Below are positions 8,322 to 17,541 of a DNA stretch of 64,000 bases, one piece after another. The notes below the pieces were generated by a model. It was not told the DNA's origin and searched no databases. It saw nothing but the letters and a program-made list of their open reading frames with translations. The translations under genes were made by a program, and so were the position numbers. This stretch comes from Nonlabens xylanidelens (GTDB lineage: Bacteria; Bacteroidota; Bacteroidia; Flavobacteriales; Flavobacteriaceae): the NCBI RefSeq assembly GCF_002934445.1, contig NZ_PTJE01000008.1, forward strand, positions 62,001-126,000. Reading direction: 5' to 3'. Every line of letters starts with the position of its first letter. Within the stretch, counting starts at the first letter, position 1.

Positions 8322-9080
8322 ATGAATAGATTAGCTAGACTATCTAAAAATAAACAGATGCTTTATATAGCAATGATTTTCATTGTTTTAAACATCATAA
8401 CCATATTCTTTTTTGAGCTTATTGAATTTAGGTTAGTTAGACTCTTATCTTCAATTACCGCATTACTGTACTTTCATTTTTACATAAGTTATAAAAACAG
8501 AATTATATATAGTATTTTCATCATGTTAGTCTGTTCTGATGTTTCCATGGTTTTTTATGAGCATTATTTGGGTTTAATCACATATACTTTGTGGTCTATC
8601 GCTATTTATCTAACGTTAAGTATTTCTGCTTTAAGAAAAATACAATGGAGGCGTGTTACTAGCTTAGATTACATTGTTTTTATATTGGTTTTTCTTTTTA
8701 ATATTTACATTTTAGAATTCACAGTGTCAGATATAAGGGAATTATTTGAAACTAGACTAGCTTATTATTTAATAAAGATAACTGGTTATACAGGATTGGT
8801 TTCTTGTCTATTGTCTGCGTTTTTGAATGCAACGCGTCTGAGTTTTAGAACAGCTTACTTTATGTATGCTTTATTTGGTTTAATATTTTCAGATTTTGTT
8901 GCAATGCTTGCATTTTATTATAAAATTGAGCCCAAACTGTTTTTTCTAATCGATAGAGCAGCTTATTTGTTTGCATTGTTCTTTTTAGTACGACATGCTT
9001 ATATGGCATATTTGCAAAAAGAAGCAGCTAAAGCGGCGGCAATACTCAAAAAATCTTCCCAGGATTCAATAAGTCTTTAG
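8322..9080 (+). CDS. multi-pass membrane protein, paralogue of the 10.7-kb gene
   Basis: 252 residues from the ATG at 8322. A TTG seven codons upstream also opens the frame but lies inside a -7 promoter box, so the ATG is preferred. There are seven to eight transmembrane helices, starting with YIAMIFIVLNIITIFFFELI. General layout and the phrases RLVRLLSS, VLFYIYLNF/SMVFYEHY-type positions and DFVAMLAFYYKI resemble the protein at 10733-11452, so the two are probably paralogues flanking an oxidoreductase gene. The fold is reminiscent of YhhN/TMEM86-type proteins, but no signature confirms that. Its last 35 bp overlap the 3' end of the convergent FAD-oxidase gene. Confidence 0.7.
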   Translation: MNRLARLSKNKQMLYIAMIFIVLNIITIFFFELIEFRLVRLLSSITALLYFHFYISYKNRIIYSIFIMLVCSDVSMVFYEHYLGLITYTLWSIAIYLTLSISALRKIQWRRVTSLDYIVFILVFLFNIYILEFTVSDIRELFETRLAYYLIKITGYTGLVSCLLSAFLNATRLSFRTAYFMYALFGLIFSDFVAMLAFYYKIEPKLFFLIDRAAYLFALFFLVRHAYMAYLQKEAAKAAAILKKSSQDSISL

Positions 9081-10425
9081 AATCCATTAATGTTTTAAGT
9101 GATCTCATTAAAGATATTTCTTCTTTTGTTCTACATAGTTCTAGGTAATCTTTTTTGTGCGTTCCTATACCATGTTCTGCACTTACAGAACCACCTATTT
9201 CCTTTAAACCACCATAGATACAGTGGTCGATTTTCTTTTTAAGGTCATTGCTCAAATTCTCTTTGCCTATCATGAAATGTATATTACCATCTGCCACATG
9301 GCCAAAGGCATATACCTGCTCAACGCCATTTATTAATGCAAGCGTCTCATACCTTTCTTTTATATAAGAACCTATTAATGGTATAGGTAGACTTATATCA
9401 AAGTGTTGATCGTGTTTCATGAAGTCTACTAGATTATTAACGTCTTCTCTAATTCTAAAAAACCATTCTATATCACTAGGAGATTGCGCCATTACGGCAT
9501 CTAGAATAAGATCATTTTCTAATGCGTTTTCTAAAATTTGTTGAAACTCTTCCTGGTCTTTTATTTGATCACTACCTAAGGCTTCAACTAATACATAATA
9601 ATTATAATCATAAGGTAGTGGTGGTTTTACTGCATCAGTTACACTTGTCATTTGCTGATAACTGTTTTTCCAGATCAGTTCAAAGCCGCTCATTTTTCCT
9701 GCTAGATGGCTATCCATGTATTTAAGAAATTTTACCACATCTTCATATTCATCAAATGCGATATAGGCTGCATTACGGCTTTGTGGAGCTTCTTCTAGTT
9801 TAAGTATAGCTCTAGTGATAACACCTAGTGTCCCTTCACTACCTATAAATAATTGTTTTAGATCATAAGCGCTATTGTCTTTAATAATCTTTTTCATAGA
9901 AGAGATGATAGTCCCGTCTGCGGTTACTGCCTCGAGGCCTAATACAAGTTGTCTAGTCATGCCGTATTTGAGAACCCTTAATCCACCAGCGTTAGTAGAA
10001 ATAATGCCACCTATTTGTGCGCTACCCTTTGCTCCAAAATTTAAAGGGAATAAGAGGCTTTTTTCTGTAGCTGCGTTATGTATATTTTCTAGAATAACAC
10101 CTGCTTGTACAGTCATTGTTCGGCTTGCTGTATCTGTTTCCTCAATTTTATTTAATCTTTCTGTAGAAATAACTACCTCGTCGCCTGTTGTCTCTGTACT
10201 ACCTACTAGATTAGTTAGGCCTCCATGAACGACTATCGGCAGCTCTTGTGCATAGCAAATTTTCATGATCTCACTTACTTGTTGCGTTGTTTCTGGTAGG
10301 AGAACGCATAGAGCATTTAATGGTTGATCCATGTGCCATATATGATGATATCGATGTGATAGATCATCAGGCCCTAAAATCTGATCTGATTTTAAAATGG
10401 TAGTGAATAAGGAGGTAATAGACAT
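9046..10425 (-). CDS. FAD-binding oxidoreductase, GlcD/D-2-hydroxyglutarate dehydrogenase type
   Basis: 459 residues. The N-terminal PCMH FAD-binding domain (about 35-215) contains VVHGGLTNLVGSTET, the pyrophosphate-binding FGAKGSAQIGGIISTNAGG and the typical YDLKQLFIGSEGTLGVIT. The C-terminal FAD-oxidase domain ends with HVADGNIHFMI, a likely metal-binding SAEHGIGTHKKDYL and LLNPGKIF. The family oxidises D-2-hydroxyacids such as D-lactate, glycolate or D-2-hydroxyglutarate; the length and HGIG motif fit the D2HGDH/GlcD group. No iron-sulfur partner (GlcF) is adjacent, which favours a stand-alone D-2-hydroxyacid dehydrogenase. It overlaps the end of the convergent membrane-protein gene by 35 bp. 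Confidence 0.88.
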   Translation of the reverse strand: MSITSLFTTILKSDQILGPDDLSHRYHHIWHMDQPLNALCVLLPETTQQVSEIMKICYAQELPIVVHGGLTNLVGSTETTGDEVVISTERLNKIEETDTASRTMTVQAGVILENIHNAATEKSLLFPLNFGAKGSAQIGGIISTNAGGLRVLKYGMTRQLVLGLEAVTADGTIISSMKKIIKDNSAYDLKQLFIGSEGTLGVITRAILKLEEAPQSRNAAYIAFDEYEDVVKFLKYMDSHLAGKMSGFELIWKNSYQQMTSVTDAVKPPLPYDYNYYVLVEALGSDQIKDQEEFQQILENALENDLILDAVMAQSPSDIEWFFRIREDVNNLVDFMKHDQHFDISLPIPLIGSYIKERYETLALINGVEQVYAFGHVADGNIHFMIGKENLSNDLKKKIDHCIYGGLKEIGGSVSAEHGIGTHKKDYLELCRTKEEISLMRSLKTLMDSKDLLNPGKIF

Positions 10426-10706
10426 TTGAGAAAAGTAATTAAATAAACAGAAAATCTATGAAACGTATGAAAATATAATATAGTTTCAAATCTAAAGTTT
10501 ATTAATTAAAACAAGACTCTTTAGAATACTCTATAGATCAATTAAAATCAAGCTTATCTATTAAGTTTGTATATTTTCATTATAAAATTTTAATGACTAT
10601 AGAGTGTGTAATAAATCTTTATCAACGTTTAATCTTTAAAATAGGTTTTTAAACGATGTTTAATTCAGGTTTTATATGTAATTTACCACACAAAGGATTA
10701 ATAATT
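10426..10706. other. AT-rich intergenic region
   Basis: About 280 bp between the divergent oxidoreductase and membrane-protein genes. It is very AT-rich. Apart from a -7 box at its right end (10707-10714) I see no coding potential, hairpin or repeat. Confidence 0.5.
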
Positions 10707-10714
10707 TATTTTTG
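10707..10714 (+). promoter_or_regulatory. candidate -7 box (TATTTTTG) before the second membrane protein
   Basis: A TAnnTTTG match 19 bp upstream of the TTG start at 10733, implying a very short leader. Confidence 0.4.
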
Positions 10715-10732
10715 TCCAAAAGGAATTAATAG

Positions 10733-11452
10733 TTGCCTAGCAAGTTTTTACATAAAGAATTTATAGTAATAATAGCAACCTTATTGTTATTAAACTTTGC
10801 TTCCGTTTATATTGAAGATTTATCTTTGATAAGATGGAGTAGGTTATTAACAAGTGTTGTGGGGTGCGGTTATTTGGTGTCTAGGTATAAAATATATTTA
10901 ATACCCAGATTTCTATTAGGTACATTATTATTAGTGCTTACCGATGTTTTTTACATCTATCTCAATTTCACAGTAACGCATCTACTGTATTTAGTAGCTT
11001 CTACGGCGGCATTTTTATTGTTTGTTATTTCTATTAATCAATTTATTAAATGGAAATCAATTAGTAAGACTACCGTATTACTTTTAATTTTAACTAATGC
11101 AGGGTTGTATTATTTCTTAAACTACTTATTAGAAATTGTAGTTCTAGATATAGAGGGCTGGCTATTGCATCTGTATAATATTTATGCGATAACAGGAATG
11201 ATATATTGTTCTATTACAATAATATCATTTTTACAAGTAGATGATCGTACAGGAAATGGTAATTATCTATATATATCATTCGGCTTTTTACTGTCTAACA
11301 CTTTTCTTCTAGTGGCCTTTTACAGCGATATCATAGATTTTTATTACCTCACTCGTATTTTCTATTTTTTAGTATGGGGATCTTTAGTTCATTTATTGGG
11401 TAGACGAGCAGTAGAGCATTTTTCTAAATTAGAAGTGAATAAACTTAATTAG
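10733..11452 (+). CDS. multi-pass membrane protein, paralogue of the 8.3-kb gene
   Basis: 239 residues. The start is TTG at 10733, because a TAG codon directly precedes it in frame and no ATG occurs near the N-terminus. Seven to eight transmembrane helices begin at FIVIIATLLLLNFASVYIED. Positions such as RWSRLLTSVVG, VLTDVFYIYLNF and LLVAFYSDIIDFYYLTRIFY align by eye with RLVRLLSS, VCSDVSMVFYEHY and AMLAFYYKIEPKLFFLIDRAAY in the gene at 8322, so I take them as paralogues. The function is unknown. The 3' end overlaps by 8 bp the stop of a convergent small gene. Confidence 0.7.
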   Translation: MPSKFLHKEFIVIIATLLLLNFASVYIEDLSLIRWSRLLTSVVGCGYLVSRYKIYLIPRFLLGTLLLVLTDVFYIYLNFTVTHLLYLVASTAAFLLFVISINQFIKWKSISKTTVLLLILTNAGLYYFLNYLLEIVVLDIEGWLLHLYNIYAITGMIYCSITIISFLQVDDRTGNGNYLYISFGFLLSNTFLLVAFYSDIIDFYYLTRIFYFLVWGSLVHLLGRRAVEHFSKLEVNKLN

Positions 11453-11687
11453 ACGGTTGCCATAATTGTCCGCGGTGTGGTTTTAGTGCATCTCGCACCG
11501 CAGGCATGAATAACTCTTCTAGTGCTAGAAATGCTATAAAATGATTCTCATTTATTTGTTCCGTACCAGTTGCTAGAGATTCTACTTTATTTTCCTTTAC
11601 ATATTCATCTAGATGAATAAGATGGTGAGCTGCAGTTTTTTGAGCATCAGGGCCCTTAAAATCCCAAATTAATTTTAGTTGTCTCAT
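11445..11687 (-). CDS. conserved small protein, unknown function
   Basis: 80 residues, soluble, with His and acidic residues (AAHHLIHLDEYVKEN). The composition and compact form look like a real conserved flavobacterial protein. Three bases separate it from the SRPBCC gene upstream on the same strand, so they form an operon. No motif allows a functional call. Confidence 0.65.
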   Translation of the reverse strand: MRQLKLIWDFKGPDAQKTAAHHLIHLDEYVKENKVESLATGTEQINENHFIAFLALEELFMPAVRDALKPHRGQLWQPSN

Positions 11688-11690
11688 AAA

Positions 11691-12167
11691 TTAGTATTGC
11701 TTTACTGGTATTTTACTTTCTGCAAATATCTTAAAATCTTTCATGTGTTGATAGGTTTGGTTGGTAAAGAGTTGTGGTCTTGTTTTAGCTATTACTCTCA
11801 TCATACCTGTAAATTTAAAAATGCTGGTGGCGTTCCATAGGGTAGATTTTACTACTTTGTTTTTTATGATAGTTTCGCTTTCGCGAAAGCGATTACTCTG
11901 TAAGTTAAGTACACCACTAGTACGGTAAGTGGCTTCCCAGAGATGTGGCAAGTCTACAGCAGTAATCTCTTCTTTCATGTTAATAATAGCACCGCTTACC
12001 TTAATTTTCATATCACGAGTGCTACCTACTTTTCCGGGCTCGCCAGATAGAGGTCTTGAGCTTACTAACCCTTTTTGCCAGTGTTGAAAAAAGTCTTCAT
12101 TTTTAAATAGTTCCATCACCTGATTAATGGGTAAAAGTATCTCGATTACATTCTCACTTTTTATCAT
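11691..12167 (-). CDS. SRPBCC (START-like) family protein
   Basis: 158 residues. The N-terminus IEILLPINQVMELFKNEDFFQHWQKGLV and the middle phrase GKVGSTRDMKIKV are typical of the Bet v 1-like SRPBCC lipid-binding fold, in which a helix-grip cavity binds hydrophobic ligands. It is the first gene of a two-gene minus-strand operon. A copy of the dispersed palindrome (11876-11891) lies inside the gene and is read as RFRES in the sequence SNRFRESETI, so the gene stays open. The ligand is unknown. Confidence 0.75.
   Translation of the reverse strand: MIKSENVIEILLPINQVMELFKNEDFFQHWQKGLVSSRPLSGEPGKVGSTRDMKIKVSGAIINMKEEITAVDLPHLWEATYRTSGVLNLQSNRFRESETIIKNKVVKSTLWNATSIFKFTGMMRVIAKTRPQLFTNQTYQHMKDFKIFAESKIPVKQY
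11876..11891. repeat. dispersed palindrome, 16-bp copy inside the SRPBCC gene
   Basis: CGCTTTCGCGAAAGCG; read on the minus strand as Arg-Phe-Arg-Glu-Ser. Confidence 0.95.
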
Positions 12168-12236
12168 AGAAGAGCAGTCGTAAAATGCATCTAAAACTTA
12201 TACGGTAACCTTAAAATAATTGCTAGTTTCTAGCGT

Positions 12237-12267
12237 TTTGAAAGGCAATCTTAAATAACTATTTTTG
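12237..12267 (+). promoter_or_regulatory. strong Bacteroidetes promoter for the SurA operon
   Basis: TTTG at 12237-12240 and TATTTTTG at 12260-12267 are separated by exactly 19 bp, the consensus arrangement. The expected transcript start (about 12274) lies after the TTG at 12265, which rules that codon out and supports the ATG at 12289. Confidence 0.65.
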
Positions 12268-12288
12268 CAATCCTTGAAAAGGAACTAT

Positions 12289-14268
12289 ATGAAGTATATA
12301 AGTAGTCTATTATTGATAAGTGTTTTTTTTCTGACGGTAAAAGCAACGGCACAAGACATAGGAGATAAAACGTTGCTTACCATAGATGGTACAGATTATG
12401 ACGCTGGAACATTTATGAAGTTTTACTTTAAAAACATAGATATAGTACAAGATGAAGATCAAAAAAACATTGATAATTATCTCGATCTTTATATTGATTA
12501 TCGTCTTAAATTGCAGCAGGCTTATAGCCTAGATTTACATAAAAAAGAAGATTACCTTAAAGAAATAGAGAGCACTCGTTCTAGTATTGCACAGGCATAT
12601 TTAACTGATAACGAGGTGTCAGATCAGTTAGTGAGAGAGGCTTATGATCGAGGTAATAAAGAGGTAAATGCAAGTCATATTCTCATAAAAGTAGATCGTG
12701 CAGCTTCACCTGCAGACACTTTAAAGGCATGGAATAAAATCCATGATATCGAACAAGAATTAAAAAATGGTGCTAGTTTTTCTTCTCTAGCAAGAACTAA
12801 AAGTGAGGGCCCTAGCGCAGGTAATGAAGGTAATCTAGGCTGGTTCGGTTCTTTTAGAATGGTATATGAATTTGAAAATGCTGCATTTGAAACAGAAAAA
12901 GGCAGTTTTTCTAAACCATTTAGAACAGACTTTGGCTATCATATACTTTATGTTAAGGATACAAGACCTAATCCTGGTGAGTTAACAGTGGCGCATATCA
13001 TGGCTTTTGATAAAAAAGATTCTGATAGTAAAAATGCTCAAGAGCGTATTCTAGAGATTTATAAACAGGTACAATCGGGCAAAGATTTTAAACAATTAGC
13101 TCGTGAATTCTCTGACGATGGTAATAGCGCTGCTCGTGGTGGTAAATTAAATAAATTTGGCACAGGTGGTGTGGACGAGGTGTTTGCAAACGCTGCGTTT
13201 GCATTGAAAAATTTAGGAGATTATAGTGAGCCTATAAAAACTAAATTTGGCTGGCACATTATTAAATTGTTAGAAAAACATCCTGTTAAATCTTATGATG
13301 ATTTAAAAAAGGAGTTAGAGAATAAAATTAAAAAATCTCCAAGATCTAGAAAAATAACAGAAGGCTTTATAAATAAATTAAAGACCCTCTATAACATAGA
13401 AGATCAAAATGCGTTGCCAAAAAACGTGTATACGATGGTAAACGATACGTTACTACTTTCTGGAAAGTATAAATTTGATGATCAGCTAACAGGTCTGGAT
13501 CAAAAGCTTTTTACTATCAACGAGGCTTCTTATAAAATAGGAGATTTCTTAAAGTATGTAGAAACTAAAATGGCTAAGGATTTTAAACCTTATCCATCTA
13601 AGAAAGCAAAGTTAGATGCTTATTATACAGAATATAGCAACGACCAGTTGATGTCATACTACGATAAAAATCTGGAGAGAGATAACAAAGAATTTAGATT
13701 TTTGTATAATGAATTTAAAGAAGGTTTTCTAGTCTTTGATCTCATTGAGACAGAAATATGGAACAAGGCAAAAAACGATTCTATAGGTTTAAACGAATAT
13801 TTTAATAATCACCGAGAGGATTATAAATGGAAACGAAGACTAGACATCGTATTAACTCAAAATGTATCTCGTGATATAGCTGAAAACGTACGTCAGCAGC
13901 TCATTAAAAAAGTAGCGATAGATGATATAAAAAGCAGTTTAAATATCGATAATAAGACTCAAGTCATTGTTTCTAGTGGAGAGGTAGAAGAAACTTATAA
14001 TAGGTTGCCAGATAACTTTGAAATAAAACTGGGAGTTTCTTCTGTTTATCACGATGCCGGCGATAGCTTTTATAAGGTGATAGATGTTAAAGAAATTAAA
14101 GAGCCTACAAATAAAACACTAGAAGAGGCTAGAGGTAGTGTGGTAAATGACTACCAGCAAGAACTAGAAAAGAGCTGGTTAGATAATTTAAGAAATGGCC
14201 ATCAAATTAAGGTGAGTAAAAAAGTGTTTAAAAAAGTAAAAAAAGCAATAGAAAATCAACTTGATTAA
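12289..14268 (+). CDS. periplasmic peptidyl-prolyl isomerase with two parvulin domains
   Basis: 659 residues from the ATG at 12289, which gives a clean signal peptide (ISSLLLISVFFLTVKATAQ). A TTG eight codons upstream lies in the promoter -7 box. Parvulin domain 1 is at about 125-220 (ASHILIKVD, GGNLGWFGSFRMV-type GNLGWFGSFR, FGYHILYVKD). Domain 2 is at about 225-330 (VAHIMAFDK, RGGKLNKFGTGG, FGWHIIKLLEKHP). The long C-terminal half has no clear domain. It catalyses cis-trans proline isomerisation and chaperones outer-membrane proteins. Its last 8 bp overlap the next gene, in an operon with SurA. Confidence 0.9.
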   Translation: MKYISSLLLISVFFLTVKATAQDIGDKTLLTIDGTDYDAGTFMKFYFKNIDIVQDEDQKNIDNYLDLYIDYRLKLQQAYSLDLHKKEDYLKEIESTRSSIAQAYLTDNEVSDQLVREAYDRGNKEVNASHILIKVDRAASPADTLKAWNKIHDIEQELKNGASFSSLARTKSEGPSAGNEGNLGWFGSFRMVYEFENAAFETEKGSFSKPFRTDFGYHILYVKDTRPNPGELTVAHIMAFDKKDSDSKNAQERILEIYKQVQSGKDFKQLAREFSDDGNSAARGGKLNKFGTGGVDEVFANAAFALKNLGDYSEPIKTKFGWHIIKLLEKHPVKSYDDLKKELENKIKKSPRSRKITEGFINKLKTLYNIEDQNALPKNVYTMVNDTLLLSGKYKFDDQLTGLDQKLFTINEASYKIGDFLKYVETKMAKDFKPYPSKKAKLDAYYTEYSNDQLMSYYDKNLERDNKEFRFLYNEFKEGFLVFDLIETEIWNKAKNDSIGLNEYFNNHREDYKWKRRLDIVLTQNVSRDIAENVRQQLIKKVAIDDIKSSLNIDNKTQVIVSSGEVEETYNRLPDNFEIKLGVSSVYHDAGDSFYKVIDVKEIKEPTNKTLEEARGSVVNDYQQELEKSWLDNLRNGHQIKVSKKVFKKVKKAIENQLD

Positions 14269-15112
14269 AAGATTTATATACATATTAATAGCAGCTAGTC
14301 TAGCATCCTGTCAGTTTTTTGAAAAAGAAACAGAGCCAGACGCTGTAGTTAGTTTAGGAAAGCATTATTTAGATAAAAGTGATGTAATGCGCATCCTGCC
14401 ATCTGATTATACCGTGGCAGATAGCACAAGAATTATGGATGTTTATATCAATAAATGGGCTACAGATTATCTGTTGTTAGATAATGCTCGAGATAATATA
14501 GGTCAAAATCGCCAGCAAGAACTAGAAGAGTTAGTAGAGAATTATCGTGTAGAATTATATGCTCAAGAATATTTAAAAGATCTAACTAAGCAAAATCTGG
14601 ATACTATAATTTCAGAAAATCAAATTAAAGCATTTTATGAATTACGTAAAGAGGACTTTAAATTAAATGAAGATTTAGTACAGTTTAGATACCTGCAATT
14701 AGATCCTCTTAACACTGATTTGCAAAAAATAACTAAATGGTTCAATAAAGGAGATGTACCTTCGTTGAGAAAGATCGATAGTTTAAAATTATCGTACCGC
14801 AATTACTTTTTAAATGATAGCATATGGGTTAAAAAGAGCCATCTTTTTGACGCGATGAATGTAATCAACCCTGTAAATGAAAAGTTATATATAAAAGAGA
14901 ATAAAATTTGGAAACTAGAAGATAGTCTTGGTGTATATTTGGTGCGCTTCAATAAAGTGCTCAAACGCGGTGATCGTGCGCCTTTATCTTATGTTAAGCC
15001 TACAGTAAAACAGGTTTTGCTCAATAAAAGCAAGCTTGCCTATATTAAAAAATTAGAAAAAGATTTATTAAATGACGCTATTAACAGTGATAAACTTAAA
15101 ATCAACAATTAA
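14261..15112 (+). CDS. lipoprotein of the periplasmic folding operon
   Basis: 283 residues, starting at TTG 14261, which overlaps the upstream stop by 8 bp. The lipobox is ASLASC with Cys17. The mature region is helical and charged, with an N-terminal SurA-like stretch (LLLDNARDNIGQNRQQELEELVENYR, in pieces) but no recognisable parvulin core. It sits between a two-domain parvulin and SurA, so a chaperone-like role at the membrane is likely. Comparable three-gene sets are common in Flavobacteriaceae, where the middle protein is often annotated as hypothetical or peptidyl-prolyl isomerase. Confidence 0.75.
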   Translation: MIKRFIYILIAASLASCQFFEKETEPDAVVSLGKHYLDKSDVMRILPSDYTVADSTRIMDVYINKWATDYLLLDNARDNIGQNRQQELEELVENYRVELYAQEYLKDLTKQNLDTIISENQIKAFYELRKEDFKLNEDLVQFRYLQLDPLNTDLQKITKWFNKGDVPSLRKIDSLKLSYRNYFLNDSIWVKKSHLFDAMNVINPVNEKLYIKENKIWKLEDSLGVYLVRFNKVLKRGDRAPLSYVKPTVKQVLLNKSKLAYIKKLEKDLLNDAINSDKLKINN

Positions 15113-16538
15113 ATACCTAGGTGTTTTTATCGTTCTCGCTTTCGCGAAAGCGGTAACCGCACAAACAACTACGACAGATAATGATGTTGTAGATGTAGAT
15201 AACCAGATCGTTGCAGAAACTCTAGCCGCTATGGATAGTGTAAAACCTGTAAAGAAACGATTCCTTATAGAAGGTGTCGCTGGTGTGATAGGAGATTATG
15301 TAATCTTAGGATCTGATATTGTAAGTGCTAAGCAGCAAGCAAATAGACAGTCTGGAATAGCTAATATTTCAAATTGTGAATTAATGGAAAGCCTACTGTC
15401 AGAAAAAATGTATGCCCACCATGCAATTCAAGATAGTATAACCATAAGCGATCGTGAGATAGAAGGTAGAACAGAGCAAACTATTCAATATTTTAAGAAT
15501 GGTTTACAGACTACTGATGAGCAAAAAGTAGCCGATTTCTATAAAAAGGATAATATAGCTCAGGTAAGAGAAGCTCTTAATAGATTAAATCGCGATGTGT
15601 TGCTAGCACAACGCATGCAAGAAAGAATCACAGAGCAGGTAGAGATTACACCAGAAGAAGTACGTGAGTTTTTCAGTAAAATATCTGAAGAAGAATTGCC
15701 TCTTTTTAATACAGAAGTAGAAATGGCGCAAATAGTCGTTATTCCTGAGGCTGAACAAAGTGAAATAGATATAGTCGTTAATAAACTTAAAGAATATAGA
15801 GAAGATGTTCTTGATAATGGTGCAGATTTTGCCGCAAAGGCAACTCTTTATTCTGATGATACTGGGACAGAACGTGCTGGTGGTGTTTTAGAATTACAGA
15901 GATCTAGTCCATTTGTAAAAGAATTTAAAGATCAAGCATTTTCATTAAGAGAAGGAGAAATCAGTGAGCCTTTTGAGACTCAATTCGGCTGGCATATTCT
16001 TTATGTAGAGAAAGTTATAGGACAGATAAGACAGGTGAGACACATTCTATTAATACCATATATATCGGTAAGTCAGATAGAAAAAGCAAAAGCAGAATTA
16101 AATGCTATGCGTGATCGTATCATTCTTAAGGAGATCGAATTTGGCGAGGCTGCAAAAGAAATAAGTGACGAAGAAAGAACAGCTCAAAATGGTGGTAAAA
16201 TTATTAATCCTAACACAGGAACTGGTAGAGTAGAGATCACTAGGCTAGAGTCTGATATGGCATCCACATTACAATTTCTTGAAAAAGGAGATGTAAGTGG
16301 TATTATAGAAGAAAAAAGTCCAACAGGAGCAAAATCTTTTAAGCTAGTTTATGTTATCGATAAAATTCCAGACCATAAAGCAAATTATGCTCAAGATTAT
16401 TTAAAGATTAAGGATCTTGCATTAAAAGATAAGCAAGTAAAAGCTATCAATAAATGGCGTAATGAAAAAATAGCCGATACTTATATTAAAATAGGATCAG
16501 AATATAATGAGTGCGATATTCTGAATGCCTGGAACTAA
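15072..16538 (+). CDS. surA: SurA-like periplasmic chaperone/peptidyl-prolyl isomerase
   Basis: 488 residues; the ATG at 15072 overlaps the upstream gene by 41 bp. The signal peptide ends VLAFAKAVTAQ, and its AFAKA part is encoded by a dispersed palindrome copy. The SurA N-terminal domain covers about 50-200 (GDYVILGSDIVSAKQQ and ISDREIEGRTEQTIQYF). Parvulin 1 is at about 220-320 (GGVLELQRSSPFVKEFKDQAF, FGWHILYVEKV) and a more degenerate parvulin 2 at 325-430 (RQVRHILLIP, NGGKIINPNTG). It escorts beta-barrel proteins through the periplasm. The second parvulin lacks some active-site positions, as in many SurA proteins. It is the third gene of the folding operon. Confidence 0.9.
   Translation: MTLLTVINLKSTIKYLGVFIVLAFAKAVTAQTTTTDNDVVDVDNQIVAETLAAMDSVKPVKKRFLIEGVAGVIGDYVILGSDIVSAKQQANRQSGIANISNCELMESLLSEKMYAHHAIQDSITISDREIEGRTEQTIQYFKNGLQTTDEQKVADFYKKDNIAQVREALNRLNRDVLLAQRMQERITEQVEITPEEVREFFSKISEEELPLFNTEVEMAQIVVIPEAEQSEIDIVVNKLKEYREDVLDNGADFAAKATLYSDDTGTERAGGVLELQRSSPFVKEFKDQAFSLREGEISEPFETQFGWHILYVEKVIGQIRQVRHILLIPYISVSQIEKAKAELNAMRDRIILKEIEFGEAAKEISDEERTAQNGGKIINPNTGTGRVEITRLESDMASTLQFLEKGDVSGIIEEKSPTGAKSFKLVYVIDKIPDHKANYAQDYLKIKDLALKDKQVKAINKWRNEKIADTYIKIGSEYNECDILNAWN
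15137..15152. repeat. dispersed palindrome, 16-bp copy inside the surA signal peptide
   Basis: CGCTTTCGCGAAAGCG, read as Ala-Phe-Ala-Lys-Ala at the end of the signal-peptide hydrophobic core. Confidence 0.95.
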
Positions 16539-16563
16539 ATAGTTAATAAACCAACCCCACCAC

Positions 16564-17517
16564 ATGTCAGATGTAGCTGCGATTGATAACCTGGTAAAAA
16601 AACATCAGGAACTTAAAAAAGAAATAGCCAAAGTAATAATAGGTCAAGAGAACGTAATCAATGAAATATTGATTTCTATTTTCTCTGGTGGTCATGCACT
16701 TCTAGTAGGTGTTCCAGGACTGGCTAAAACTTTAATGGTTAATACGATATCGCAAGCTCTAGGATTAGATTTTAAACGTATACAGTTTACACCAGATTTA
16801 ATGCCTAGTGATATTTTAGGAAGTGAAATTCTCGATGAGAATAGAACGTTTAAATTCATTAAAGGACCTGTGTTTACTAACATAATCCTTGCAGATGAGA
16901 TTAACCGTACACCACCTAAAACTCAAGCAGCTCTTCTAGAAGCGATGCAAGAGAAATCTGTAACAGTGGCTGGTCATAAGTATAAGTTAGATGCACCTTA
17001 TTTTGTACTGGCTACACAGAACCCTATTGAGCAAGAAGGTACTTACCCATTGCCAGAAGCACAGTTAGATAGATTTATGTTTTCTATCTTTTTACAATAT
17101 CCTTCTTATCAAGAAGAAGTGGATGTAGTAAAGGCGACTACTAGTGATAAAAAACCGGTGATAAATGCACTGTTCACGGCAAAGGAAATAGTAGATTTTC
17201 AACAACTAGTAAGGCGCATTCCTGTTGCAGATAATGTTATTGAGTATGCAGTTAAATTAGTGGGTAAAACGAGGCCTAAAAGTGATGAGGCTCCAGAAAT
17301 TATTAAGCAATATATAGATTGGGGTGCCGGTCCTAGAGCATCGCAAAATTTAATTCTAGCTGCAAAAACACATGCTGCGGTTAACGGTAAATACAGTCCA
17401 GATATTGAGGATGTAAAAGCGGTTGCTACAGGTATCTTAAGACATAGAATTATTAAAAATTACAAAGCAGAAGCGGAAGGTCATACAGAAGAAAGTATTA
17501 TCGCGCAGATTCTATAA
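16564..17517 (+). CDS. MoxR-family AAA+ ATPase
   Basis: 317 residues. Walker A is GVPGLAKT (49-56) and Walker B is IILADEIN with Asp111-Glu112. The sensor region is FVLATQNPIEQEGTYPLPEA, and a lid domain follows at about 190-310. MoxR ATPases act as chaperones that mature or insert metal cofactors and often pair with DUF58/VWA proteins. Here no DUF58 gene follows; the next feature is a terminator. It starts 25 bp after surA on the same strand, so it may share the operon. The specific client is unknown. Confidence 0.92.
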   Translation: MSDVAAIDNLVKKHQELKKEIAKVIIGQENVINEILISIFSGGHALLVGVPGLAKTLMVNTISQALGLDFKRIQFTPDLMPSDILGSEILDENRTFKFIKGPVFTNIILADEINRTPPKTQAALLEAMQEKSVTVAGHKYKLDAPYFVLATQNPIEQEGTYPLPEAQLDRFMFSIFLQYPSYQEEVDVVKATTSDKKPVINALFTAKEIVDFQQLVRRIPVADNVIEYAVKLVGKTRPKSDEAPEIIKQYIDWGAGPRASQNLILAAKTHAAVNGKYSPDIEDVKAVATGILRHRIIKNYKAEAEGHTEESIIAQIL

Positions 17518-17541
17518 TCAGTTTTCTGACTTAAATTATAT

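Noticed and set aside
12265-12288. TTG start eight codons upstream in the parvulin gene
   Set aside because: It lies inside a consensus promoter and would spoil the signal peptide.
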